From Tepidibacter aestuarii (lineage in GTDB: Bacteria > Bacillota > Clostridia > Peptostreptococcales > Peptostreptococcaceae): a stretch of 64,000 bases of DNA. A program made the translations under genes and the position numbers. This document shows, piece by piece, positions 27,808 to 37,403 of the stretch (positions are counted from its first letter, which is position 1; the number at the start of each line of letters is the position of its first letter). The stretch covers positions 3,534,001 to 3,598,000 of the forward strand of contig NZ_OW235315.1 in assembly GCF_934924865.1 (NCBI RefSeq), read 5' to 3'. The notes below the pieces were generated by a model, which was given only the letters and a program-made list of their open reading frames with translations, did not search any database and was not told the origin of the DNA.

Positions 27808-27838
27808 TTGACCTTTGTGTGGCACAAATGATTATAAT
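27808..27838 (+). promoter_or_regulatory. MerR-type promoter with 19-bp spacer and operator
   Basis: TTGACC and TATAAT are separated by 19 bp, the over-long spacer characteristic of MerR-activated promoters. The spacer holds the perfect dyad TTTGTG-TGG-CACAAA (27814-27828). Confidence 0.8.
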
Positions 27839-27911
27839 ATATTCCGTTAGAATAAAACAGAATCATATAATTAATTTATGTTTTGTTATATTTTTTTTGG
27901 AGGTAGAGGAA

Positions 27912-29255
27912 ATGAACGAGAATATATTAGGAACAGAAAAAATATCTAAATTATTTATTAAGTTTTCAATTCCAGCAATGATTTCTATGGTAATAGCCGG
28001 TATTCAACCTATAATAGATGGAATATTTTTAGGTAATTTTGTTGGACCAAATGCCATGGCTAGTGTAAATATAGTTCAACCATTCATACAGGTTATAATA
28101 GGTTTTTGTATGATAATGAGTGTAGGTGCTCTAAGCTTTATAGGAAGGAGCTTGGGAGAAGGAAAAAAAGAGGAATCTCAAAATATATTTAAAACAGCTT
28201 TTATAGTTATTACAGTAATATCGTTGTCCATACTATTATTTGGAAGATTATTCAGCCAAGAAATTGCAGTATTATTAGGATCAAATGAAGTACTGTTAGA
28301 AGGGGTATCAATATATATAAAAATTATAGCTTTATTTGCTCCATTAATGTCTTTAATGTTATTCTTTGGATTTATTGATAGAGTAGTAGGAAAGCCAGAA
28401 TTATATTTAAAGGGTATGATTTTAAGTGTAATTGCTAATATAAGCTTAGACTTTATACTTATAAAACAATTAGGCTTAGGAATAAAGGGAGCGGCATTTG
28501 CTACAGGAATAGCATATGTATCAGCATTATTTGTAGTAGCACATCCTATGTTAAATAAAAATAATGTAGTCAATATATTTAGTGGAAAATTTAATAAATC
28601 TATAATAATACCAATGGCATATAATGGTTCATCAGAAGGAGTTGTTTCAATTGCAACTGCTACAACTGCATATTTATTTAATATGACATTTATGGAAATA
28701 GCTGGTGAAGCTGGTGTTGCATCATTTACAACTATAAATTATATATCTCAATTTGGAACACTTGTAATGTTTGGTATATCAGATGGAATAACACCTATAC
28801 TTAGCTATAACTATGGTAACAAAAAAAATGATAGATTAGATGATACATTGAAATTAGCATTAAAGGTAAACTTAGCTGTTGGAGTAATATTATTTTTCAC
28901 ATTGTTTGGATTTGGAGAACAATTAGTATCATTATTTGCAAAAGGGAATAAAGACATTTTAAATTTAGCAGTAAGCGGATCGAGAATATATGCATTTTCT
29001 TTTTTAATGAGCGGATTTAATATTATTAATTCTGGATATTTTACAGCAATAGGAGACGCTAAAGACTCTATCATAATAGCAGCAAGCAGAGGGATAATAT
29101 TTATAGTTCTAGGTATAAACATACTTCCTATGATCATAGGTATGAATGGAGTATGGATTACAGTTCCATTTGCAGAATGTATAACAGTTATTATAGGTAT
29201 GCATTTGATTAAAAGAAGTAATAGTTTATCTGTAGAATTAGTTCAAGATTATTAA
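27912..29255 (+). CDS. MATE-family multidrug efflux transporter
   Basis: 447 aa, about 12 membrane helices, of the MATE/DinF (MepA-like) family: LGTEKISKLFIKFSIPAMIS start, GIQPIIDGIFLGNFVG, and the pseudo-repeat in the second half (PMAYNGSSEGVVSI). The start is ATG at 27912 after GGAGGTAGAGG. A longer frame from 27819 would overlap the promoter and is rejected. Na+ or H+-coupled drug export; likely controlled by the adjacent MerR protein. Confidence 0.9.
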   Translation: MNENILGTEKISKLFIKFSIPAMISMVIAGIQPIIDGIFLGNFVGPNAMASVNIVQPFIQVIIGFCMIMSVGALSFIGRSLGEGKKEESQNIFKTAFIVITVISLSILLFGRLFSQEIAVLLGSNEVLLEGVSIYIKIIALFAPLMSLMLFFGFIDRVVGKPELYLKGMILSVIANISLDFILIKQLGLGIKGAAFATGIAYVSALFVVAHPMLNKNNVVNIFSGKFNKSIIIPMAYNGSSEGVVSIATATTAYLFNMTFMEIAGEAGVASFTTINYISQFGTLVMFGISDGITPILSYNYGNKKNDRLDDTLKLALKVNLAVGVILFFTLFGFGEQLVSLFAKGNKDILNLAVSGSRIYAFSFLMSGFNIINSGYFTAIGDAKDSIIIAASRGIIFIVLGINILPMIIGMNGVWITVPFAECITVIIGMHLIKRSNSLSVELVQDY

Positions 29256-29302
29256 TATTAATAAAAGAGATTTAGGTTAATATATAAAGTGTTCCTCGTG
29301 AA

Positions 29303-29336
29303 AACCTTAAGAAAATTTATTCTCTTAAGGTTTTTT
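29303..29336 (+). terminator. terminator after MATE gene
   Basis: AACCTTAAG / CTTAAGGTT with 12-nt loop and T run. Confidence 0.8.
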
Positions 29337-29351
29337 GATTGCTTACAAATA

Positions 29352-29389
29352 AGGAAATTATATACTTTTTAATTCTTAAGATGTATAAT
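29352..29389 (+). repeat. intergenic promoter-like repeat, copy 1
   Basis: Begins AGGAAATTATATACTTTT and ends GTATAAT. The first 18 bases are identical to the element before walR (36596-36633) and a close relative precedes walJ (42067-42106). Confidence 0.55.
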
Positions 29390-29448
29390 TTATCTATATT
29401 AAGACTTCAAAATAAGCTAATAATACTACAACATAGGAGGAATCACTT

Positions 29449-30369
29449 GTGAAAATATTAGTTACGGGAGGAGCTGGATTTATAGGTTCTAATTTAGCAG
29501 ATAAACTTATAAGCTCATGTCATGATGTTGTTGTTATAGATAATTTATCAACAGGTAAAGTTGAAAATTTAAACTCAAAAGCTAAATTCTATAAAATTGA
29601 TATATGTAATAAAGATATTGTAGAAATATTTGAAAAAGAAAAATTTGATATTGTATATCATGTTGCAGCTCAAATAGATATTCAAAAATCTATCCAAGAT
29701 CCTATAAATGATGCAATGATAAATGTAATGGGAACTATAAATATTTTAGAGGCTTGTAGAAAAAATAATGTAAAAAAGATAATTTATTCTTCTACGGCAG
29801 CTGTTTATGGAAATCCTAATTATTTAGGAATAGATGAAGATCATTATAAACAACCCATTTCGTTTTATGGATCATCTAAGTTAAGTTCTGAATATTATAT
29901 ATCTACCTATTCTAAATTGTATAATTTAGATTATACAATTTTAAGATATTCTAATGTCTATGGAATTAGACAGGATAAAAATGGAGAAGGTGGAGTTATA
30001 TCTATATTTTTAGATAAGATGATGGATAGTGAAGATGTAACTATATTTGGTGATGGAAGTGCAACAAGGGATTATATATACGTAGAGGATGTAGTTGATG
30101 CAAATATAAGCTCTATAGAATATGGAAGTGGAGAAATTTTTAATATAGGTACGGGAAAATATACATCTGTTTTAAAGCTTTTTAATATTATGGCAGATAT
30201 ATGTAATAAAGATATAGGTATGATATTTGAGAATGAAAGACTTGAGGATATAAAGGATTCTTATTTTGAAATTGATAAGTCATTGAACATTCTTAATTGG
30301 AAACCTAAGTTTTGTTTAGAAAATGGTTTAAAGAAAACAATAGATTACTACGAAAGCAAAGGTATTTAA
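29449..30369 (+). CDS. NAD-dependent epimerase/dehydratase (UDP-glucose 4-epimerase-like)
   Basis: 306 aa extended short-chain dehydrogenase/reductase. Rossmann motif TGGAGFIGSNLADKL at the N-terminus, catalytic Ser/Thr in SSTAAVYG, YGSSK (Tyr-x-x-x-Lys), and a C-terminal NIGTGKYTS nucleotide-sugar pocket. GTG start at 29449 after AGGAGG. It probably supplies nucleotide sugars for envelope polysaccharide; a glycosyltransferase gene lies 1.1 kb downstream. Confidence 0.88.
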   Translation: MKILVTGGAGFIGSNLADKLISSCHDVVVIDNLSTGKVENLNSKAKFYKIDICNKDIVEIFEKEKFDIVYHVAAQIDIQKSIQDPINDAMINVMGTINILEACRKNNVKKIIYSSTAAVYGNPNYLGIDEDHYKQPISFYGSSKLSSEYYISTYSKLYNLDYTILRYSNVYGIRQDKNGEGGVISIFLDKMMDSEDVTIFGDGSATRDYIYVEDVVDANISSIEYGSGEIFNIGTGKYTSVLKLFNIMADICNKDIGMIFENERLEDIKDSYFEIDKSLNILNWKPKFCLENGLKKTIDYYESKGI

Positions 30370-30502
30370 AAAAATTATAAAATCTTAAGAAATTATAGAA
30401 CTTTTAAATACTGCGAAATAATAACTCATATTCGCTTGTTACTTATATATAGATTATAGTAATATGAATTTATAAATCTATTTATTTTAAGGAGTAATTG
30501 AT

Positions 30503-31360
30503 ATGAATATGTTTTATTGCGATTCCATAAGTGATGGTAGTAGTAGGATAAATGAAGATATTGCTAATATAAATAAATATGGGGCTTGGGTATTAGATGG
30601 AGCTACAGGACTTAATGGTAAGAATTTAATAGATAAAGATAGTGATGCAAAATGGTATGTAAACCAGTGGGATGAATATGTTAAGAAAAATTTTCAAAAA
30701 ATAGATATTGATTTAAAGACAATTGTAAAAGAAGGAATTAATGTAGTAAAAGATAAGTATTATAAAAAAGTTAAAGATAGAAATATTAAATCTTTAGATT
30801 TGCCATCAAGTTCAATAGCTCTAATACGATGGGTTGAAGATACTTTAGAGTATTTTATATTAGGAGACTGCACTTTAATAATAGAAAATAACAATAAGCT
30901 AAATGTTATAAAAGATGATTCTGTAACTAAATTAGACAATAAGGTTTTTGAGGCAATGGATGAAATAATGAAAAAAGAAGGTAAGACATTAAATGAAGCT
31001 AAAAAAGAAGTAAATAACTTAATTGTAAGCAATAGATTACTGAAAAATACAGATCAGGGGTATTGGATATTAGGATTTGATACAGAAGCTGTAGATAGAG
31101 CGTTATATGGAAAAATAAGACTTGATAGTGATGCAAAACTATTAATTGCTAGCGATGGTTTTTCTGCAATAACTGATAGATATAACTATATAAATATGGA
31201 GAATCTGATTTATGAAACTCAAAATAAAGGATTAGATAGTCTTTGTAAAAAATTACGTGAAATTGAAGAAGAAGATTCTAGTGGATATAAGTATCCTAGA
31301 TTCAAAAAAAATGATGATGCATCTGCAGTATATGTTGAATTAATGAATAAATTGAATTAA
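30503..31360 (+). CDS. PP2C-like serine/threonine phosphatase domain protein
   Basis: 285 aa resembling the PPM/PP2C fold: an early Asn-Glu-Asp motif (GSSRINEDIAN), GAWVLDGATGL (aligned with the DG metal motif), YFILGDCTLII (GD motif), LLIASDGFSAITD (SDG motif) and KNDDASAVYVEL (DDxS/T-type). Acidic metal ligands are retained, so activity is plausible. RBS AAGGAG. Target proteins are unknown. Confidence 0.75.
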   Translation: MNMFYCDSISDGSSRINEDIANINKYGAWVLDGATGLNGKNLIDKDSDAKWYVNQWDEYVKKNFQKIDIDLKTIVKEGINVVKDKYYKKVKDRNIKSLDLPSSSIALIRWVEDTLEYFILGDCTLIIENNNKLNVIKDDSVTKLDNKVFEAMDEIMKKEGKTLNEAKKEVNNLIVSNRLLKNTDQGYWILGFDTEAVDRALYGKIRLDSDAKLLIASDGFSAITDRYNYINMENLIYETQNKGLDSLCKKLREIEEEDSSGYKYPRFKKNDDASAVYVELMNKLN

Positions 31361-31365
31361 TAGAT

Positions 31366-31413
31366 AAAGCAGTGGTAAGCGATATTTAATTGCGTATACC
31401 ATTGCTTTTTTAT
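31366..31413 (+). terminator. terminator after PP2C-like gene
   Basis: AGCAGTGGTA / TACCATTGCT with a G-T pair and about 19-nt loop, followed by a T run. Confidence 0.65.
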
Positions 31414-31470
31414 TTGTCGATTGATAAAATAAATAGAAATGTAATTATATACAAAAGGAGACAATTAAAG

Positions 31471-32688
31471 GTGAAGATACTTCATATTACAGCCCAAAAA
31501 CCATTTAAAACTGGAAGTGGTGTATACGCTAAAAAAATTATAGAACAATTCGATAAAAAAGGTTTTAAACAAGCTATTATTGCAGGTATTTCAAGTGAAG
31601 AAACGATAGATATTAACACAAATTTATCTTTAGAAGAGTACCCAGTCTATTTTAATATAAAAGAAATGCATTTTCCTGTTGTAGGCATGAGTGATGTAAT
31701 GCCATATGAAAGCACTAGATATAGGGATCTTGATGAAGATATGATAGATTGTTTTACACAAGCATTTACAATACAAATAATGAAAGCAGTACAGACATTT
31801 AATCCAGATATAATAATATGCCATCATCTATACTTTTTAACAGCTCTTACACGTTCATTGATAAAAGACAAAAAAATACTTGGAGTATGTCATGGCACTG
31901 ATCTAAGACAGCTAAAGTCTATAGATTTAAAGAAGAACTTCATAAAAGATAATATAAGAAAACTAGATACTATTTTAGCTCTTCATAATGAGCAAAAGGA
32001 AGATATAAAAGAGTATTTTGGTATAGAAGAGAGCCTTATTCATGTTATAGGTAGTGGATATGATGATTCAATTTTTTATTGCAGAGGTTCATTTCATGAA
32101 AAAGACTATATAAGAGTTATATATGCAGGAAAAATCTCATATTCTAAGGGATTGCTACCTTTAATCAAGGCCTTCTCATCTTTAAATATACCAAGTGATA
32201 AAATTAAATTAAGTTTAGCTGGTATGGGTAATGGAGAGGAGTATGAGGAAATATTAAATATAGCTAAAGAATCATCTTACACAATTGAATTTCTTGGTAG
32301 TTTAAAGCAAGAAGATCTAGCAGAGGAATTTAGAAAATCAGACATATTTATACTACCATCTTTTTATGAAGGATTACCTCTTGTACTAATAGAAGCTTTA
32401 GCATCAGGATTGTATGTTATTACTTCAGAAATACCTGGGATAAGGCAGTGGGTAGGAGAAAAAATAAATAATTCTAGTAAAATAAGATATTTGCCTCTAC
32501 CTAGACTAACAAATGTAGATATTCCTGTAGAAGAGGATTTACCAAAATTTAAAAGTAATATAAAGAAGGAAATACAAAACACTATAAAATATATTAATGA
32601 AAATAAGTATAATGATAATTTAGACCTAACATACCTTAGCTGGAGAGAATTAGCAAATAGAATTGAGAAAATTTTATATGATTTTTAA
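31471..32688 (+). CDS. family 4 glycosyltransferase
   Basis: 405 aa GT-B fold. N-terminal KILHITAQKPFKTGSGVYAK, and C-terminal nucleotide-sugar domain with VIYAGKISYSKGLLPLIKAF and the EGLPLVLIEALASG signature (E-x7-E). Start taken as GTG at 31471, 10 bases after AAAGGAG; a longer frame from about 31390 overlaps the preceding terminator. Substrate is unknown; it may act on an envelope glycan or lipid. Confidence 0.85.
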   Translation: MKILHITAQKPFKTGSGVYAKKIIEQFDKKGFKQAIIAGISSEETIDINTNLSLEEYPVYFNIKEMHFPVVGMSDVMPYESTRYRDLDEDMIDCFTQAFTIQIMKAVQTFNPDIIICHHLYFLTALTRSLIKDKKILGVCHGTDLRQLKSIDLKKNFIKDNIRKLDTILALHNEQKEDIKEYFGIEESLIHVIGSGYDDSIFYCRGSFHEKDYIRVIYAGKISYSKGLLPLIKAFSSLNIPSDKIKLSLAGMGNGEEYEEILNIAKESSYTIEFLGSLKQEDLAEEFRKSDIFILPSFYEGLPLVLIEALASGLYVITSEIPGIRQWVGEKINNSSKIRYLPLPRLTNVDIPVEEDLPKFKSNIKKEIQNTIKYINENKYNDNLDLTYLSWRELANRIEKILYDF

Positions 32689-32712
32689 ATAAAATCATAT
32701 TCAGATAAATAT

Positions 32713-32747
32713 AAAAATCCTTAAGAAAAAACTCTTAAGGATTTTTT
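32713..32747 (+). terminator. terminator after glycosyltransferase
   Basis: AAATCCTTAAG / CTTAAGGATTT with T run; sequence is related to the terminator at 29303-29336. Confidence 0.8.
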
Positions 32748-32771
32748 GATACTTAAAAATACATAAGGAAA

Positions 32772-32822
32772 TAGTTGACAAGGAAACAAAAATGGCGTAT
32801 TATAGTTGACGAGGAAACAAAA
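32772..32822 (+). promoter_or_regulatory. promoter with two direct 20-bp repeats (putative MarR operator)
   Basis: TAGTTGAC-A/G-AGGAAACAAAA occurs at 32772-32791 and 32803-32822, differing at one base and spaced 31 bp (about three helical turns). The first copy contains TTGACA and is followed after 17 bp by TATTAT; the second covers the likely transcription start. Confidence 0.65.
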
Positions 32823-32838
32823 TTAGAGGAGTGATACT

Positions 32839-33411
32839 ATGATAGATATAACATTAAAATTAGATAAGGATAATAAAGTTTGGAAGTGGTTAGAATCTCA
32901 AGAAAACAAATTAATAAATGCAGGGCATATTGGAAGTCATATAGACGTTTATAAAAAAAGCAATATTCCAATAGAGTACTTTAAAACTAAAGGAGTTTTG
33001 ATTGATTGCACAAATTATGGATTAGATGAAGAAATAGGAATAGAAGTATTAAAGGATATAGAAATAGAAGAGAGTAGCTTTATAATATTTAAAACTAATA
33101 TACAAATTAATTACCCATACGGAAGTGATATATATGTAAAGCAGCACCCTGAGCTTAGTTGGGAACTTATAGATTATTTACTTGAAAGAAACGTTCACTT
33201 TATAGGAATTGATTTTGCAGGAATTCGTAGAGGAAAGGAACACTTTAAAGCAGATGAAAAATCAGAAGAAAATAATACTTATGTTATAGAAAACTTAGAT
33301 TTGAGAAAATTAAAAATTACAATAGAGGATGAATTTGATGTTTATACCATGTGGATAGAGAATCCATTTGCAACGGGATTATCTACTAGAGTTTTGATTG
33401 ATGTAATATAG
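32839..33411 (+). CDS. cyclase family protein (kynurenine formamidase-like)
   Basis: 190 aa with the metal-binding motif of the cyclase family in the form HIGSHIDVYKK (about residues 32-42, HxGxHxD), a later IGIDFAGIRRGKEHF segment carrying a His/Asp pair, and a C-terminal beta strand. It may hydrolyse an amide or ester; substrate unknown. The MarR gene starts 12 bases after its stop, suggesting one operon under MarR autocontrol. Confidence 0.75.
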   Translation: MIDITLKLDKDNKVWKWLESQENKLINAGHIGSHIDVYKKSNIPIEYFKTKGVLIDCTNYGLDEEIGIEVLKDIEIEESSFIIFKTNIQINYPYGSDIYVKQHPELSWELIDYLLERNVHFIGIDFAGIRRGKEHFKADEKSEENNTYVIENLDLRKLKITIEDEFDVYTMWIENPFATGLSTRVLIDVI

Positions 33412-33423
33412 GGAGGAAGTAAT

Positions 33424-33867
33424 ATGAATAATGAATTAATGTTGAAAAAATTAAATGAAACATTTCAACTATTTACAGAATTTAACGAAAAGGGTTTCAA
33501 AGAGAATTATAGTGATTTAAACATAAATGAGGTTCATACTATTGATTATATAGGTAGAGCAGAACATGCTAATGTTACTAAAATTACAGATCATCTAAAA
33601 ATAACTAAAGGTGGAGTAACTAAAATAACTAAAAAGTTGATAGTCAAAGAATATATAAATTCATATCAAACTGAAGAAAATAAGAAGGAAAAATACTTTA
33701 ATCTAACGGAGAAAGGCAAAGAAATTTTTATAAAACATAAAACTCTTCATATAGAAGCTATGAACAGAGATAAGAGAATATTTGAAAATTTTGATGAAGA
33801 TCAAAAAAAAGTTATAGATAAATTTTTAGATATCTTAAAAGAAGATTTTGAAGATAAGTTAAAATAA
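33424..33867 (+). CDS. MarR-family transcriptional regulator
   Basis: 147 aa winged-helix protein: NEVHTIDYIGRAEHANVTKI, recognition helix region TKGGVTKITKKLIVKEYI, wing EENKKEKYFNLTEKGKEIF. AGGGAGG before the ATG. Second gene of the cyclase operon; the direct repeats at 32772-32822 are its likely binding sites. Confidence 0.88.
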   Translation: MNNELMLKKLNETFQLFTEFNEKGFKENYSDLNINEVHTIDYIGRAEHANVTKITDHLKITKGGVTKITKKLIVKEYINSYQTEENKKEKYFNLTEKGKEIFIKHKTLHIEAMNRDKRIFENFDEDQKKVIDKFLDILKEDFEDKLK

Positions 33868-33900
33868 ATAAGCCTGGGTCTATTACGATCAGGCTTATTT
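33866..33900. terminator. bidirectional terminator between marR and chemoreceptor genes
   Basis: AAATAAGCCTG / CAGGCTTATTT stem with a 13-nt loop between convergent genes. Confidence 0.75.
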
Positions 33901-33902
33901 AT

Positions 33903-36023
33903 TTACATTTTAAATTGGTTTATTTGATTCATAAGATTTTTAGCATTATTTTCCATATCTTTTGCATAAGAAGACAGCTCGTTTACAGAAGCCAACTGCT
34001 GCTGAGTACTAGCTGATACTTCTTCAGAACTAGCTGAATTTTCCTCCGTTATTGCAGAGACATTTTGTATAGCTTGTATAATTTTATCTTTTCCTTTTTC
34101 GATATTTCCGTTCTTTTCTATTCCAGCATCTAATTTTTGAACTATGTTTTCTAATGAAGAAGCTGTTTGATTAAATACATTTCCTGTATCTTGTATTAGC
34201 TGATTTTGTTCATTACCAATTTCAGTCATTTCATTTGAATTTTCAACTGCAGCTTCAGCTTGTTTTTGGATATCTAAAATCATTGTTTTTATATCTTCTG
34301 TAGATTTTCTTGTTTGCTCAGCAAGGTTTCTTATTTCTGATGAAACTACTGCAAAACCTTTGCCAGCTTCTCCTGCTCGTGCAGCCTCTATAGAAGCATT
34401 AAGTGCAAGTAAGTTTGTCTGTTCAGATATATTATTTATTATGTTGGTTATCGACTCTGCATTTTTAGAATACTCATTTACTGTATTTATTATTTTATTA
34501 ACTTCCTTCACCTTAAAGTTGCTTTCTTTAGTTTTTTCATTAAGAACCTTCATCATTTCAGTTCCTTTTTCACTTAGGGAATTTGTATCTTCAATTATGT
34601 AGAATAACTCTTTACTCAACTCATTTGATTCTTTAATATTCTGTTCTAATTCAAGAGCTATATCTGCAACTATTTCGACTTCCTTAGCTTGTTCACTTGA
34701 ACTTGAAGCAACCTGATCAATAGCATTAGCAATTTCAGATAACGCTATATTTGCTTGATTAGATATTTCAGAGAGATTACCTGATTGTTCTAAATTAGTT
34801 TCTGAAGATTCTTTAACTCCTACAGCGAGATTACATATATTCTCCATCATGTTATTATAAGTCGTAGATAAGTATCCGAGTTCATCTTTACTATTTATGT
34901 CTACCTTTGATTTTAGATCACCAGAAGCTCCCTTTTGCATTGCTTTAACTAATTTGCCTATAGGAGTAGTTATACTTTTAGTAATTATAATAGAAAGTAA
35001 AATGACTATCATAAGAACTAGTAACCCTATAAATGATGTTCTTTTAAATTCTTTGGAATACTCTTCTAATATTTTTGTTAATGGAACGTATGTGACCACT
35101 CCCCAAGTAGTATTTAAATTTTGGAAATGCATAGGGGTATAGCTGATTAATATTTTTCCAAGACCATCTATGTCTCGCCAAGTAGTTCCTATATTATTAC
35201 TTCTGATTTCCTTTAATATATCTTCATCTATAATTCCTTTTTCAAGAGAACTTTGCATTATTAGTTCTTTATCCATTCCATTTGCAACATAGTAGCCATC
35301 GTTACTAATTATCATGCCATTTCCGTTAAACTCCAAAATTCTATCCATAGATATAGCTTTTTCTTGAAGATAATCTAATTTAATATCAGCGGTAACAACT
35401 CCTAAAAAGGTGTTATTTGAACTTAAAATAGGATAAGATATAGTTGTCATAAGTACATCTTTTCCGTTTATAGGATATAAATAAGGTTCTGTAAGGATAG
35501 GTTTTTTAGTTTTCTTAGGAATTAAATACCAGTCTCCATCTCCTTCTATATCGTACCCTGTAATAAGCTCCGCACCTAAATTACCATTTCCATCTTTGAA
35601 TATATAAGGAAGAAATCTACCTGATTGATCACTTGCAAGATCTATAGAATTTATATACTCAGAATCTTTTCTATCAAAGGCATTAGGCTCCCATACCATT
35701 CCAGATCCTACAATATTAGGATTATACTTTAAGCTTTCTTTTATCATTTGGGTAGCTGTTTGTCTAGAGATATTACCTTTTTCTGATAAAGTTGCTAGAT
35801 TTATTGACATTTCTCTTACATATGCATCTATTACATCTAATTCTCTTTTAACATCTTCTTTTTCAAGTGTAGATGTTTCCTGAACAATATATTTTGTTTG
35901 TTGTTCTGTAATTCTTTTAAGTCCTCTAAGAGAAATTATGTGTAAAGAAGTACTTAATAAAATAGTTATTAGTGCTAAAGTCATTATTTTATATCCTGTT
36001 TTCAAGTCTCTAAACTTTCTCAA
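33903..36023 (-). CDS. methyl-accepting chemotaxis protein with Cache sensor
   Basis: 706 aa. TM1 near residues 15-32, an extracellular dCache domain (about 35-320, with [12 protein letters not shown] and [18 protein letters not shown]), TM2 (about 328-350), HAMP (about 352-405) and a long cytoplasmic signalling domain with the conserved hairpin tip ([20 protein letters not shown]). A TTG start at 36023 is preferred because AAGGGGA lies seven bases upstream; an in-frame ATG at 36044 has no RBS. dCache domains often bind amino acids or small carboxylates. Confidence 0.93.
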   Translation of the reverse strand: MRKFRDLKTGYKIMTLALITILLSTSLHIISLRGLKRITEQQTKYIVQETSTLEKEDVKRELDVIDAYVREMSINLATLSEKGNISRQTATQMIKESLKYNPNIVGSGMVWEPNAFDRKDSEYINSIDLASDQSGRFLPYIFKDGNGNLGAELITGYDIEGDGDWYLIPKKTKKPILTEPYLYPINGKDVLMTTISYPILSSNNTFLGVVTADIKLDYLQEKAISMDRILEFNGNGMIISNDGYYVANGMDKELIMQSSLEKGIIDEDILKEIRSNNIGTTWRDIDGLGKILISYTPMHFQNLNTTWGVVTYVPLTKILEEYSKEFKRTSFIGLLVLMIVILLSIIITKSITTPIGKLVKAMQKGASGDLKSKVDINSKDELGYLSTTYNNMMENICNLAVGVKESSETNLEQSGNLSEISNQANIALSEIANAIDQVASSSSEQAKEVEIVADIALELEQNIKESNELSKELFYIIEDTNSLSEKGTEMMKVLNEKTKESNFKVKEVNKIINTVNEYSKNAESITNIINNISEQTNLLALNASIEAARAGEAGKGFAVVSSEIRNLAEQTRKSTEDIKTMILDIQKQAEAAVENSNEMTEIGNEQNQLIQDTGNVFNQTASSLENIVQKLDAGIEKNGNIEKGKDKIIQAIQNVSAITEENSASSEEVSASTQQQLASVNELSSYAKDMENNAKNLMNQINQFKM

Positions 36024-36707
36024 TTTAAGTCCCCTTTCAAGCATATCAGTTACTATGTTTTGTTATTTTTTATAAAAATGTAACTATATACTATTTGTGT
36101 TAGTTTGTATCATCTTAATTTTTAATAATTCAAATGCGAACTTTTTTTCAACTCCCCTCTAAAATGTTTATATTTTATATCCTTCTTTAATTATACGATA
36201 GAGGAATATTTTACACAATATTATGAAAAATTTACCAAAATAATAAATGATAAATCAATATAAATATATTTATTTTTGTAAGATTTAATTAAGGTTTAGC
36301 TTATTATTGAGTAAGTTTTAGAGTATATAATAAATTTGCAGTGAAAAAAGTCTTTAAGTGACAACTTTTGTTTCTTTTAAAAATTCAGAAATAAAATTAA
36401 AACTCCAAACTTATTTATATATCTATATTTTCTATACTGATATATTACAAAGGGAAATGTAAATAAAACAGCTAAAAAAGGAAAAGTTATTAAAGCTATT
36501 TTAATAGGAAACATATATGTATGCATTAACTCACTTCGATTAATTTTGACTTGGTATATTAGTATTCCTTGAAATATTTTTGTTACTCATAAATAAGGAA
36601 ATTATATACTTTTGAATTTGGCGAATGTATAATCTAGTTATATAATAATTTTGTATAATATGGTTAAAATAAAGTATTACCTAAATTAATAATTTGGAGG
36701 TAAATTT
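36024..36707. other. AT-rich intergenic region before walR
   Basis: About 680 bases with no supported gene. It holds the chemoreceptor promoter region on the minus strand and the walR promoter region. A roughly 40-codon open frame near 36450-36570 lacks a start codon and an RBS and may be a relic. Confidence 0.5.
36596..36633 (+). repeat. intergenic promoter-like repeat, copy 2 (walR upstream)
   Basis: AGGAAATTATATACTTTT then 13 bases then GTATAAT; 74 bases before the walR start. Compare 29352-29389 and 42067-42106. Confidence 0.55.
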
Positions 36708-37400
36708 ATGAGTAATAAAATATTAATAATAGAGGATGAAAAACCTATATCTGATATATTAAAATTCAATCTTAAGAAGGAAGGATATGAGGTTGATACG
36801 GCATTTGATGGAGAGGAAGGAATAAATAAAACGTACAGCTTTAAGCCGGATCTAATACTTCTTGATGTTATGATACCAGTTTATGATGGATTTCAGGTTT
36901 GTAAAAAGGTAAGAGAGACATTATCAATTCCAATAATAATGGTTACAGCTAAAGAAGAAGAAGTAGATAAGGTATTAGGACTTGAACTTGGAGCTGATGA
37001 TTATATAACTAAGCCATTTAGTGTAAGAGAGCTTATGGCTAGGGTTAAGGCTAATCTTAGAAGGACTCAAGTGTTAAACACAGAAAATAAAAACGAAGAC
37101 ATAATAACTAATGGAAATTTAAGTGTTGATTTAGTTAAATATGAGGTTAGCAAGAATGGAGATAATATAGATTTAACTGTAAGAGAGTTTGAATTGTTAA
37201 AGTTTTTGATAACTCAAAAGAATCAAGTATTCTCTAGAGAACAGCTGCTTGAACAGGTTTGGGGATATGAATACTATGGAGATATTAGAACTGTAGACGT
37301 TACTGTTAGAAGACTAAGAGAAAAAGTAGAAGATAATTCATCAAACCCTAATTATATAATAACTAAACGAGGAGTAGGTTATTATTTTAAGGGGGAATAG
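36708..37400 (+). CDS. walR: WalR/PhoB-type response regulator
   Basis: 230 aa OmpR-family regulator. Receiver domain with acidic pair Glu9-Asp10, phospho-acceptor Asp53 (LILLDVMIP) and Lys near 102 (ITKPFSVREL); winged-helix C-domain with DLTVREFELLKFL and YYGDIRTVDVTVRRLREKVE. RBS TTTGGAGG. It is followed at once by the histidine kinase and the yycH-yycI-walJ-htrA genes, which identifies it as the WalR of the essential cell-wall system in Firmicutes. Confidence 0.92.
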   Translation: MSNKILIIEDEKPISDILKFNLKKEGYEVDTAFDGEEGINKTYSFKPDLILLDVMIPVYDGFQVCKKVRETLSIPIIMVTAKEEEVDKVLGLELGADDYITKPFSVRELMARVKANLRRTQVLNTENKNEDIITNGNLSVDLVKYEVSKNGDNIDLTVREFELLKFLITQKNQVFSREQLLEQVWGYEYYGDIRTVDVTVRRLREKVEDNSSNPNYIITKRGVGYYFKGE

Positions 37401-37403
37401 ATT

